Assembly: GCA_000827495.1 (NCBI GenBank)
Contig: KN817518.1
Location: 150,405-214,404, forward strand
DNA length: 64,000 nt
Origin: Hypholoma sublateritium FD-334 SS-4
Taxonomy: Eukaryota > Basidiomycota > Agaricomycetes > Agaricales > Strophariaceae
Direction of reading: 5' to 3'
Shown piece after piece: positions 48,301 to 59,134 of this stretch. The notes under the pieces were generated by a model. It did not search any database and was not told the DNA's origin. It saw nothing but the letters and a program-made list of their open reading frames with translations. Made by a program: the position numbers and the translations under genes. Numbering within the stretch: the stretch's first letter is position 1; every line of letters begins with the position of its first letter.

Positions 48301-49452
48301 GTTCGCCGAGGCTCCGAATTCATCTTGCCCTTCTTAGTATGTTCTGGGCAAATATCTCAGTTACAGATCTGTATTTGAGAAAGGCGGCCGGCCACTTGCA
48401 CGTTTGATTTTCTATCGCGGTGAGAAAACTTTCTCCTCGATGTTCGGATGCTTTTACTCATTGATTCTTTTCAGATGGTGTCTCCGAGGGGCAATTCGCT
48501 CATGTATTAGAACAGGGTAAGTGCCGCCTTACCGTGATCATAATTGGCTCAATCTTATATTTTGTACTCGTCTTACAGAGCTGCCTCTCATCAGAAGTAC
48601 GTAGATATACGATCTATAGCCCACACTTTTGCGGCGATTGATTTCTTTACTCCCTAGACGCGTGCAAGGAAATGAAAGTGAATCCGAAGATCACATTGAT
48701 CATCGTCGGCAAAAGGCACCACATTCGGTGAGTTTGTGCTTCTCGCTTCGGATCTGTGTTGTTACTTATACCATTTTCACTCAGCATGTTTCCCCAGAAT
48801 CCGCGCGATGGCGATAGAAGTGGCAACTGTCAAGCAGGGACGACCATAGACGAGGGGCTAGGCCACCCGACTGAGTTCGACTATTACCAGTTAACTCATG
48901 GAGGATTACTGGGGACCAGTAGGCCTGCCCATTACTCGGTATGTGTTTTGTCTTCCCGAGAAATATCTCGTCAACTCACTTGTGGCATAGGTCATCTACG
49001 ATGTATGTTTCTCCGGAAGAATCCTTCCTGTTATTCGTTACTAACCATTTCCATTCCCTCCAGGACAACAATTTCTCGTGAGTGGAACTCGTTTCTGCTC
49101 CTAATAGTGTTAATCATATTTTCTTAGTGCCGACGCAATGCAGAACTTGTCGTTCTCGCTCTGCCACGTTTATGCCAGGGCCACTCGCTCTGTCTCTATC
49201 CCGGCTCCTGTCTATTGTAAGTCCATCGCACATGCTGAGCACTGTTGTTTTGGATCTTAACGCCATGCGAACACCATAGATGCCGACATTGTCTGCTCGC
49301 GCGCTAAGAACCACTACGCCCCAGGAGGAAATTTCGATCTGTCAGAAACCGGGACTGTCGCAAGCTCTCATGCAGAGTCGCAGCTCGCCAGCTTCAAAGC
49401 TGCATATGTTCCCCTACACAGCAAGATGGAGAATGGGATGTACTTCATGTAA
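45332..49452 (+). CDS. AGO: Argonaute (eukaryotic AGO, PAZ-PIWI)
   Basis: Small-RNA-guided effector of RNA interference. The start exon encodes an RG-rich N-terminus ([20 protein letters not shown]). About twenty exons follow. The N domain includes [19 protein letters not shown], the DUF1785 region [20 protein letters not shown], and the PAZ end [19 protein letters not shown]. Near the MID domain is [13 protein letters not shown], followed later by [18 protein letters not shown]. The PIWI domain carries [13 protein letters not shown] (first Asp), [13 protein letters not shown] (Glu finger), [20 protein letters not shown] (second Asp), [14 protein letters not shown] and [16 protein letters not shown] (His). 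The DEDH tetrad is therefore present and the protein is probably slicer-competent. It ends KMENGMYFM, like the aromatic C-terminus of other Argonautes. Exon joins were checked at many but not all junctions. Confidence 0.95.
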
Positions 49453-49989
49453 ACGGTACTCAGGCTGGTCTTCCACTCACCGGCGACCGCTATTGCACCT
49501 GTTGTTTAAGATTGGTTGTTTTTTTTCTTTCTATTCGTCGGCGTGCTACCTATGCTATAACAAACACAAGCTCTTACGTATCTGTCGCTGTAACATTGCT
49601 ATCGTTTGCTTTCCGAGCTGTACCCACACATTTCCAGCTTAGTTTACACTGGAATTTCAAATACCTTGTCTATTGCTTTATTCTCCCAAAATTCAGTTAA
49701 AGTGTTAGACAGCAAGCATCCTACAACAGGTGAGTGTGTCATTAATTCACTGATGCCCGGTTATTTCTCTTCCGACAACCGGATGAAGAAAGGATCTGGA
49801 GTGTTCAAGCCGAATGAACTGGTTCCTGGCCACAACTTCCACGCAAGACGTACAGGACGCCGTCGCAAGCCGCTGAGATTTACCTGCGATTTCGATTGAA
49901 GTGACAAGCACTGTGCGTAGCTGGTGGTATTTAACCCTCGGGTCTCTATTGCAACTTGCGCCTCCACTCAATGCGTGCGCCTAGAAAAT
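49453..49989. other. Intergenic region between Argonaute and thioesterase
   Basis: 3' flank of Argonaute and 5' leader of the next gene. The frame of the thioesterase is open upstream to 49924 without an ATG preferable to the one at 49990. Nothing else is supported. Confidence 0.4.
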
Positions 49990-50790
49990 ATGCCTCTGGA
50001 ATCTAGTGCCAGCGCCTTCGATGTGTCCGGTGTGGCAGGAAATGTGTCCGACGAAGTAAAAGAGTTCCTTGGGAACCACAACAATTTCTTTGCGAGCTTT
50101 CTGAAGCCCGGCCAGAGGCCGTTGAATTCGTTCGCCAACGCAATTCAGCATAGGGTGAAAGTCACGGAGCTGTCTGTTACCGAAAAAGCGGAAGAGCCTA
50201 ACAAATTCGAGGGAAGAGCCGTCTTAGAGATAGAAGTAACTGAAGGTACGCAATGATCATACTCTTCGGACTGCTGATTGAAATTGGAATTGCAGATATG
50301 GTGAATGCGGTTGGAAACATTCACGGAGGATGTTCGGCATACCTCATCGACGTGTGGGTCCTCTTGCTTTTCCTAATCATCAAACATTGATATTTCAATC
50401 TTTCGCAGAGCTTCATCTTTCGCGCTTGCAGTGCTCAGTCTCCATATGACTGGCAAGGTCAACCCCAGCGTCTCACAGGCACTGAATGTCGTGTATCACT
50501 CGCCCGCAGGAATGTGAGCTCCCTCTCGCTGTCGCTTGGGTGACTAGTTTAATTGTTTTTCTGGGATTGCAGTGGCGAGAAACTGCGTCTTGTTAACACC
50601 ACACTGACAGTAGGGAAAAGGGCAGAATCTGTTCGAACTGAGGTACACAAAAAAACAGAACATGCCTTGAAAATAATAAGCTTATTGGCGCGATTAGATC
50701 TGGAATGTAACGCACCATCGACTCGTAGCATCTGGAGTTCATATCAAGATGCTGCCCTCTCCCGCCCCCCAATTGAAATCTGCTTTATGA
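49990..50790 (+). CDS. Hot-dog fold acyl-CoA thioesterase (THEM2/ACOT13-like)
   Basis: Predicted to hydrolyse acyl-CoA thioesters. The first exon gives MPLESSASAFDVSGVAGNVS and FEGRAVLEIEVTE. The hot-dog signature follows across an intron: DMVNAVGNIHGGCSAYLIDV, where the HGG and Asp match the 4HBT active-site loop, then SSFALAVLSLHMTGKVNPSV, VVYHSPAG and KLRLVNTTLTVGKRAESVR. A final intron (GAG|GTACAC to GATTAG) joins VRTE to IWNVTHHRLVASGVHIKM, the usual last strand; reading through that intron instead gives an unrelated tail. Stop at 50788-50790. About 180 residues; the protein is typical of fungal 4HBT proteins. The substrate is not evident. Confidence 0.9.
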
Positions 50791-51177
50791 CCGCGGTCGG
50801 CCGAAGGATATTCTGAGAGGTAATATTAGATGCGCTGGGGTATGATATAGCTAGAATGTACATGTGAGAGTTTCTCTATACATGCGCGCGAAGTTTATAC
50901 TTGGTGTCTTCGACGCCTTCACCAATCCCTACGAGGCTTGTTGGTCGTTGACTTTGCGAATAACCGGATATGCGTTCTATATGCTTCAGGAGACACGGTG
51001 GGGTGGCGTGCTTCTAAGCTGCACTGAAAGCGATAGCTCCTTTCATACATTTTCTGAGAGATGAACGGTAGCTTGGCTTTCCGGCATGAGATCCAAATAT
51101 GTTTTGGGGCGCTGTTCCTGTCGCATTATACTCTGCTTTTGCCACCCTATATACACTCTATCAGAAAACAATGAAGC
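50791..51177. other. Intergenic region, convergent 3' ends
   Basis: Short spacer between the 3' ends of the thioesterase and SPC19. No feature is supported. Confidence 0.45.
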
Positions 51178-51875
51178 CTATACGCCTTGTCCTACACGCA
51201 CCATTTTCAGAACTTCGTCCTCTAGAGCACGGATCTCGGCCTCCAGTTTCTCTCTTTGTCTTGTCAACGTTTGTAGCCGACGTGTTTCGAGTTTCTGAAC
51301 AGCGCTTATTCCTGTAGCAGGTGCTCTTGACTTTGAACTTTCAGTCTGCAGCGAAGACCTTTATCAGCGTGTTTAGCGCATATATCGAAGCATGTTAGGC
51401 ACCTTTGTCTGTAGCATGGCCTCCTTCTTTTCTAGGTTAGCCAAGCCTTGCTCAGCACATTCAATGAGCTCGGTGATAGCAGGTTCAATTTCATCCGCCA
51501 GGGCAGACTTGTATTTCTTGATGGTCCCTTCATTCACGAGCAAGAAGACCTATGCAACGCGAAGGTTAGACAAAGAGAGACACGAAGATGGGGGAGAGCA
51601 CACCCTCTCGTTCTGCAATACATGTGTCATGCGCGCCAGGTCCTTAGTGCCACTTCGAAGAAGAACTTGAGCTTCGTGCGCCTACATACATATAATTAAG
51701 AGAGTTGCATTGGAACAGGGGGTTTGCACACCTCTTCACAGCAGTCTTCCATCGCCATTACACACTCCGCTAGATCTGGTGGGCATCGCGCCTGAGTATC
51801 CCCCAAGTACTGGTCTGGCCCCCCGGAAAATATGGATTCCCTTGCTTTCAAATTAGCACGCGATAGTCGAGACAT
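51178..51875 (-). CDS. SPC19: DASH/Dam1 kinetochore complex subunit SPC19
   Basis: Subunit of the fungal outer-kinetochore DASH ring that couples kinetochores to microtubules. Four exons (51875-51732, 51681-51604, 51549-51403, 51345-51178) give 178 residues. Diagnostic stretches are CVMAMEDCCEEAHEAQVLLR across intron 1, KDLARMTHVLQNERVFLLVN across intron 2, GTIKKYKSALADEIEPAI, LIECAEQGLANLEKKEAMLQ, and a coiled-coil end VQKLETRRLQTLTRQREKLE. This follows the Spc19 family along its whole length. The ATG at 51875 is preferred over one 66 bp upstream because it gives the family N-terminus. A fungal-specific gene, consistent with the inferred host. Confidence 0.93.
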
Positions 51876-52440
51876 TACGGAAGAGGGAGGTGCCTGGTGC
51901 TGAGAGCTAACAGTGAGGTGAAAGTTTGAACCAGTTACCAAGTGTCACTTGTCGTGACGCGAGATTCGAGAACGCGGTCACGGGATCCAGGCCGAAAAAG
52001 GAGTATAACTGACAAGTTGACTCGGAGAGTCTCGGACACGCAACTCAGTTGCATCGAGTCCGCTGCCCGACTCGGAGTCCTGTATCTTGCCTTCATCTGT
52101 TAGTCGGTCTGAGAAAGATACTACACCATTCCATCCAAGCAAGCCTTATGACCCGTCGGCCCACGAATTCAGCTCTCGGCGGCTTCTACCAACGACCGTG
52201 GTGATGCGACCCCCAATCCTTCACCAACCTTCCGTCAACTCAAATTCATAATCTCTCCTATTCAGTTTCCCACCGCGTCTTTGAATTCTAACTCTTGATC
52301 TATGCGGCGGCCAAATAACTCTTCGCAGGTAGCAAGACTCTATATTGAATTTTGAAAGACATCATACTTCGAGAGGGAATACTGGTCAACTCAGAACTTT
52401 CGGTCAAAAACTTCTAACTATGGGCTACGAACATAGGCGC
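51876..52440. other. Intergenic boundary between housekeeping genes and P450 cluster
   Basis: Spacer between SPC19 and the first P450. No gene, RNA or mobile element is seen. Confidence 0.45.
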
Positions 52441-54602
52441 TCATTGTTGTATAAATCTCGCCTCTTCTATGAGCCTCGCCGCAGTCGCATCCCTTACACT
52501 GACGACGCAAGGGAATGCATCAGGTTTCCTGAAGTCTCGTGTCAATAACGGGCCCATAAAATTGCGCAGGAAAAGAACTCACCCAACGAAGTGAGGATAA
52601 TTAGGGACAGGCGTGATATCCTTTCCGAATTCATCCTTGGCCTTCTTTATATCGAAAGTAGCAATCAAAGACGCAAGGACGAGCCATATTTCCTGATCTG
52701 CGAAGAACTGGCCCACACAGACTCGGCGGCCAAAGCCAAAGACAAAGTTCCTTGGATCGATCTCCCTGGCTCGTTCCTCATCCAGGCCAAGGAATCGCTC
52801 TGGCTTGAACTTGAGTGGCTCGGGGTATATTTCGTCGTTGTGCGTCATCGACCAGATATTGGGGTGAATGATTGTTCCCGCGGGGATGCGGTAGCCGTTG
52901 TATTCATCATCCACGAGAATCTGGTGGGAGGGTGCTGTTACGAATGGAAGGTTAATTTGCATGCTGGGAGGTGTGATGGTTGAGCATCTTACCGAGGGGA
53001 GCCGCAGGATTCCAACGAAGGATCTCCTTCACCAAGGCGTCGAGGTACGGCAATGAGGCCCTGTCGTCGAAAACGGGCAGGCGATCTCTGCCAATAACTC
53101 TGTCTATCTCTTCTCGGGCTGCTTTATGAACCTCGGGATGTAAAGTACATGCGAGGAAAAACGAGCAAAAAATGGAGTACGTCTGTCGGTGATGTTAGGC
53201 GAAGACAACAAAAATCAGAAGAAGGTTCACGGACAGAGTCTGTACCAGCTGCAGAAAAAACATTAGGTTTTTCGGCGTCAAATTTTCGAGACAGACTTAC
53301 CAGCATATAAGACAGCAGACGTTTCTTTGACTACTCGCTCTTTCTCTGCAGACATTTCTGCTCCTCCGAATTCTTCGAAGAGGCGTGTTACATAACAGGC
53401 CGCGGCATTTCCAGTGAGCTTGATCAAAGGAAATGAGTTCATGTAAATAGAGAAATATGGGGCTCGAACTTATGCTTACCCAGTGATCCTTGGTATTCTT
53501 GAAGGGTCCCTCGAGGATTTCGGTACAATATTTTTTCCCCTCATTTGCAAGCCTCTTGAATCGAGCACCTGGGAACCAGGCCGGAACTAAATGATAATAT
53601 CATACAATCCTTGAAATTTCTATTCCGATTAAGAAACGACAAACCATATCTCACTGCCAACACTTGAATCAGATCAGGCATTTTAAACGGCGAAGGGATT
53701 ACTTACAGATGGGCAATTTATCGACCATGAACCCGATTCCCTGACTGGTGATGAGTGCGTCAATGGCTTTCTTCACAACTGGCATATATGGGTCGTTTTC
53801 TTTCAAATCATATCCGTAGGTACTAGTCAAGCGCAAAAGCATCAGAGATTGTAGGACTACAGATGACGCTGCACTTACAATTTCATGATTGCTGCACCCG
53901 TAAGACTAGGTAGTAACAAATTTGAAGTCAGAAATCTAACTCCCCTCAGACTGATGATAGACGTCCGTACTGTTCAACGCGGTGAAGCCAATCATTTGGA
54001 TTATTTACCAGCAACTTCAAAAACTTTGTCGCCGAATCTTGTTGCAGTCCGCGCCATTCTCGAACAGCTCTGTTATTGAGATTTTGATGCATAGCGCGAC
54101 GGTGCTCCTTCCATTTGGCCCCGTAGTTGTAAAATGTCATGTTGAATCCCCAGCCAAGTCTAACGAGTAGTTTCAGCGGCATTTCTTCCACTTAATGAGA
54201 GAAAAGGCGCTTACAAGTCAATCATGACACTCCGTGGCCTGTCAGAGTAAAGGGTTGAACGCTTGTCCAGCAGCTCGAACGCAATTTTCGCGTCGTTGAG
54301 AACAATGAACTTTGTTCGGAAGATTGTAAAGTATATCAAGCCGCCTAGTATTTCAGAGTAAATCATTAAGTAATGGTCGAAAGAGAAAATCATTTGCCAT
54401 ATTTCTTGCCCCAGTTGTGGAACTCAACCCAAGGCTTTGTGTGTGGAATATCGCTTGTGTTTCCGTAGATAAACCTAGGCTTAGGGCCAGGGGGAAGCGG
54501 AAGACTGCGCCGGCCCAGTCCCAAGGCCCAATAAAGAAAGACTGACGCTCCAGCGACGGCTGTAAAAGCGGAAATGGTCGTTGACATATCGTAGCCCAGC
54601 AT
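52441..54602 (-). CDS. Cytochrome P450 monooxygenase (1)
   Basis: ER-bound monooxygenase. It begins with a membrane anchor (ISAFTAVAGASVFLYWALGL) followed by a Pro-rich hinge (SLPLPPGPKPRFIYG). Typical segments follow: DKRSTLYSDRPRSVMI, WGFNMTFYNYGAKWKEHRRA, an I-helix AGTDS patch near 53.24 kb, the K-helix KEILRWNPAAPL (ExxR) near 53.02 kb, FKPERFLGLDEERAREID, and the haem loop FGFGRRVCVG with the Cys ligand. A stop in the same frame after YPHFVG is avoided by a last intron (GG|GTGAGT...CTTCAG), which adds GKPDAFPCVVSVRDATAARL and ends at 52441-52443. About ten exons. Substrate unknown; the context suggests a role in terpenoid oxidation. A divergent partner P450 starts 473 bp away. Confidence 0.93.
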
Positions 54603-55075
54603 CGTAAAAGCACGATAAAGGTAAGGGAAGTGTGTAGAGGCTGAGGAAAGTAGGAAAACTCTGACTTCGTCCTAAATCCTCTTTCGATGAGGGGCTTATG
54701 GTACCTTCGTCGGAATTTGCCCAGACCAATGCGGCTAGAAGCCTTGCCCGGACCGATGCCAGATCTCTCGATCGGATCGACGGCCCTGATTTACATAAGT
54801 AATTCGTGTGAAGATCGTAGAGATCGTAGATTTGCTTCGAAATAGGAAATGGGTTATTTTTGGTCATTTTGGTCATTTTGGTCATTCTGGTCGGCTGACG
54901 CCGGCAGATATACTAGCAACCGATCAAACTGACCCGGGCAGAAGTATCAGACCGAAGGTTCGTGATGATTGTATGAAAACAGAACACCACATTCTATTGG
55001 AAAAAGACATCACGCTACAGCGCGCCTTATATTTATGTGACCTGCGATAGCTGCAGAACTTTATCGGTCTTCGCT
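54603..55075. promoter_or_regulatory. Shared divergent promoter of two P450 genes, with 9-bp tandem repeat
   Basis: 473 bp separate the two divergent start codons, so a shared, possibly co-regulated promoter is likely. It contains about 3.4 copies of GGTCATTTT at 54862-54892 and a TATA-like TTATATTTAT at 55027-55036 close to the plus-strand ATG. A direct repeat of GATCGTAGA lies near 54.81-54.83 kb. These could be regulator-binding sites; no regulator gene is seen in the window. Confidence 0.5.
54862..54892 (+). repeat. Tandem repeat, unit GGTCATTTT (about 3.4 copies)
   Basis: Units at 54862-54870, 54871-54879 and 54880-54888 (the last with one change), plus a partial unit, located in the P450 divergent promoter. 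Confidence 0.9.
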
Positions 55076-57017
55076 ATGTTCGACCCATCTACCAGCTGGC
55101 AGATACTTCTCGCACTTGTTGCAGTTTCCGTGCTTGCTAAATGGATGTTCACTCCGCCCGCTGAGCTTCGTCACTTGCCCAGAGTTCCCATCCTCCCGCT
55201 TTTGTGGAGCTATGCCTCTGGAGAAGTGGAGGACGTCCGCATCAAACGCCTACTCTTACCTTTTGCCAATGAAAAAGGCGAGGGCGTCGTTCTAGTTTAT
55301 GCCCTTGGGCGCTGGATTGTTCATGTTTTGGATCATCAGGTAAGGCGCCGAAACTCCGAATGTTATCACCATGCTCAAAATACACTCAGATTGCGAAAGA
55401 CCTCTCCGACAACATCAGCCTCTGGCCCAAGGAAGAGCCTCCAGGTATGATTATACACAACGCTATTAAATCCAGGCTCACATGTGACACAGATGCTATG
55501 TTGCTCTGGAGGTTTGTCGGCAAGACAAACGTTATTCTGTCTAACGGGGAGGCCTGGACACGCCACTCCCATGTCGTCAAATCTGCTCTAACACGCAACC
55601 TCCCAATTTCTGAATTTGTTTCGCTGGGAAAGAAACTATTCAAAAAGATGGGAAATGGCGGACGCATCAAGTGGGATGACTATACAATGGTCAGTGTTCT
55701 GAGGATTCGCCGTCGATAGTCTACGTACTGATAACATTCTCCAGCGTTTCACGCTTGATGCCGTCGGCAAGTTCTCCATCAACATCGTCATACAGCTATC
55801 ATATTGAATTCGTCTAACAGGGTCAACTGCTCTTGGACATAACTTCCGTGCTATTGAAGACGATCACAGTCCATTTGTCGCTCAATATAACGAAGTCATG
55901 GATGGAATAGCTTCTCCGCTGTGAGTATAACTTATTATTTATTGAGCAAACGTCGAGCTGACACGATGAAGTTACATCGTTTTCCCTAAGCTCGAGAAAT
56001 GGTTTCCTCGCCGTGAAGTGATAAAGAATATCGACAATCTGGTCAATAAATTCCAGAAGATTTTGGAGCATAAGAAAGAGAACAAGGGAAACGACATGCT
56101 CACGTATATGCTTGAAGAACCTGGGATGACCGATGAAGAATACAGAGATAACATGTAAGCCCACTGGCTTCTGACGACCCAGAATGTTCATGCACTGACC
56201 GTTTTAGGGTCGTCTTCTTCATCGCTGGTCATGTGAGCTCTCACCCAGTCTCACCCTGTTTCTATTTGATAAAATTTGATATGATTGATAGGATACGACC
56301 GCCGGAGCAATGTCAAGCTTCGCTTATTATCTTGCCAAGAACCCCCACATCCAGAAACGGGCAAGAGAAGAGGTTATTGAAGCTCTTGCAAACGACGAGG
56401 AACCCGACGTTACCAACTTGCGCAAGATGAACTACGTCCAAGCATGCATTCGAGAGTCGTTGCGCATCAACACCCCCATCGTGCGTGACTCTCAAATCCA
56501 CTTAAATGATCATTTAATGTTTACATTATTTGTAGACATACATGGTTCCTCGTTCCTCGGCGCAACCCGTCGATGTCAAAGCTTCTAACGGAAAGACTTA
56601 TTATTTGCCTCCAAATACCTCGGTCATCTTGAACATCACATCTATCCATCACAACGAGAAATACTGGCCTAATGCTGGCGCATTCATTCCGGAACGTTTC
56701 TTCGGAAAGTCAGAGAAGGACGAGATTCGCGTTGACGCGAGTCTGTGGTTGTGCGTTTCAACTATTGAAATCATATTTTTCCTGCTAACGTTTGTATCAG
56801 GCCTTTCGCTCTCGGCCCTCGGCAATGCCCGGCACGAAACTTTGCTATGTACGAGCTTAGGACTCTGGCGGCAATGCTCCTTCTTGAGTGGGAGTGGGCT
56901 TTGCCCGAGAGTTCTCCGCACAGTGATTATCCTAAGAACGGGTTTTCGCCGTTCGCACTCAGTTTACCGAAGGATATGTACATTGACTTCAAGAGAAGGA
57001 CCTTGCCGTCCAAATAG
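55076..57017 (+). CDS. Cytochrome P450 monooxygenase (2)
   Basis: Starts MFDPSTSWQILLALVAVSVL with a single membrane anchor and RHLPRVPILPLLWSY as hinge. Later segments are LLWRFVGKTNVILSNGEAW, WTRHSHVVKSALTRNLP, the I-helix FFIAGHDTTAGAM (oxygen-binding AGxDT), the K-helix RESLRINTPI (ExxR), FIPERFFGKSEKDEI, and the haem loop FALGPRQCPARNFA. The haem loop has Ala where most P450s have Gly two residues after the Cys; the Cys ligand and the preceding Arg are kept. It ends KDMYIDFKRRTLPSK. About ten exons, each joined in phase. It differs clearly from the P450 next door, so this is a pair of unlike P450s and not a recent duplication. Substrate unknown; a role in the neighbouring terpenoid pathway is inferred. 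Confidence 0.93.
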
Positions 57018-58426
57018 AAGTTGTCGGGTACTTAGATTTGTTATTTTGTAAAATTTCACGGATGCACTTGGAGCCGTCTGCAGTATTAATAGCGATGAAA
57101 GCCTTTAAACGGCCTTGTTATTCTGCTTCTATGTCGTCGAGGGCTCGCCCCGGCCGACTTGACTGCTTGTGCGAATGCATATTCATCGGAAACATTGCTC
57201 GACACGCCCTCGAATTTAGTAGAGTTTAATTTATCCAGTGAAAACATTATCTAGGTCAAATATCAGTCAGCATGGGTAGCAAGCACGCATTGTGATAGAA
57301 GAAGATCAAAGACAAAGAGAAGCGGCACTCCGCGATAAGTCAATAGTAGTACGGCGTGGTGGGTACTTCGGTCCCCTTCAGAAATATTCAGAAATAACAG
57401 AGGCTTGAACTTCTACAAATCATACTGGATTCGTGCAGCAGAATCGCCTTGGGGCAGAGTTCTTTCGGGATTGAGCAAAGTTGAACACACGGCCAACTCT
57501 TGAAAATGGAAGAGCGTAGAAGTAAGTACCAATATCTAGATACACAGAACCACTTGGTCGTTGCTGCGAATGACAGCCCTCTACGACTGTGTGGAGATAT
57601 TCATTTCACAACAATTTTTAAAAATAATATACACATCTTCAAGGAAGACCGTCGCTACATTGATTTGGAAAGGTGTCAACTCGAGAACTTGATACGCTCA
57701 ATGCTTGGCAGATACTACTACGGAGTGAGAATAGGTCTGTGTTGGCACATGGCTATACCCCTCCATATGCCAGGTCCTATAAGGCCGAGCCCGATATCTG
57801 CTTGAGGCCAGGACTATTGAGCCCGGTCCGAGCCAGGCATCAAGATCCCCAGATTGCCGCGTACGATGGCTCCCTGATCGGTGGCGTTGATGTATCAATG
57901 ACGAAGATTAAATGTTTAAATTAACCGATGTATCTATCTGCTTCCTTGGAGTACATCATATCGGATAGCTTGGAGTAATTTACTAGAAGGAATGAACAAC
58001 ATGCAAGGTCCCCGTTCGGCGAGCGCAATAGAGCGGTAACTTGGACTTCGCATCTTCTGTTCACAATCCAGGCCCAGGGTAATCCGACCGACAACCAGAG
58101 CTTTTTTGGCAATTGAATTAGGCCACTGCGGCAGTTGAACATGCCTGATTGAAAAATTGTGCTCCTTCTCTTCGATCCCGGTACTGGAAAGATAGAATGG
58201 AAACTACGAAATCATATGCCGCGTGGAACATGACCTGTGGTACCCTAGTAAGCAAACTGAATTTGTACGTGACCACTAGCACATTTCATCTTCAATGCTA
58301 ATCGTTGAAGACAAACAACCAAATATATGGAGGTATTTTCAAAATAGGTATATAACGATGTATAATCTGCTGTTTCAGTCATCAGCTTCAGCTGCATACC
58401 GCAATCCATATCGCAATCTGTCTGAC
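57018..58426. other. Intergenic region
   Basis: About 1.4 kb between the second P450 and the alpha/beta-barrel gene. Open frames near 57500-57924 (+) show no recognisable domain. A TATA-like box lies at 58349-58355. Confidence 0.45.
58349..58355 (+). promoter_or_regulatory. TATA-like box upstream of the alpha/beta-barrel gene
   Basis: TATATAA about 72 bp upstream of the ATG at 58427. Motif and position only. Confidence 0.4.
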
Positions 58427-59134
58427 ATGCCTATTCTCGACGTTATCGTGTTCAAGCCTACCGAAGAGCCCAAGGCGTCGCCTGCTCTTCAAAGCTTCTT
58501 CTCGTCTCTGAAACAATACAAAGGGATAATAGGGTGAGCTCAAAGACTCGTCACGAGCGCAAGTGACTTACCAATCAATACTGATTCTCAATTTTTACAG
58601 TGCTTGGCATGGAGTTCAAGTCGAGGATCCAACGCAGTATCATCTGCTTGTATTTTGGGAGTCGTTCTCGCATGTGCAAGAAGCTTCCAAAGACCTTTAC
58701 TATCCGTCTCTTCCGACGGGCCTCCCCGCTATGGACTCTTCTCTGCAGCGGAAGTTGTTGAACATCAACGAATACCCGGAATCCGCATTGGCCGCGCCCA
58801 TCACCGACATAACGTACATGTTCCTCAAAGAAAATAAAACTTACGAGGAAGACCTTCAACCAATCTTGGTAAGATTTACGGAGCTGGCTTCCGGCGCGAA
58901 AGGAGCGTATTGGGGTCAATCATTGGACGAAGCCGGCGTTTCCATTATCATGATCGGGTGGGACTCCGTACAGGTAACTCTCTTGTGTTTGTATGATTGG
59001 TCTTCTGTGAACTGATGCGTTGGCAGGAACACTACGATGCGGGGAAAATCCCAGCGTACAAAGAGTTGAATGATGCTGCGATTCCTGTGGTCACTTTCGC
59101 GTTGAAACATGTTCCATTTGACCAGATTTTCTAG
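58427..59134 (+). CDS. Dimeric alpha/beta-barrel (ABM/stress-responsive A/B-barrel-like) protein
   Basis: Three exons (58427-58533, 58601-58973, 59027-59134) give 195 residues. The N-terminal half has the beta-alpha-beta pattern of ABM barrels: MPILDVIVFKPTEEPKASPA, SFFSSLKQYKGIIGAWHGVQ across intron 1, and YHLLVFWESFSHVQEASKD. The second half repeats the pattern: ITDITYMFLKENKTYEEDLQ, ASGAKGAYWGQSLDEAGVSI, then MIGWDSVQEHYDAGK across intron 2 and a last strand AIPVVTFALKHVPF. Two ABM-like modules in tandem form the whole protein. Such proteins include monooxygenases, cyclases and non-enzymatic barrels; no catalytic residue can be assigned here. Its place between P450s and a terpene cyclase makes a pathway role plausible. 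Confidence 0.85.

Noticed and set aside
54857..54893. CRISPR-like or transposon terminal repeat
   Set aside because: The 9-bp units are directly adjacent without spacers and there is no inverted copy; a simple tandem repeat explains it.
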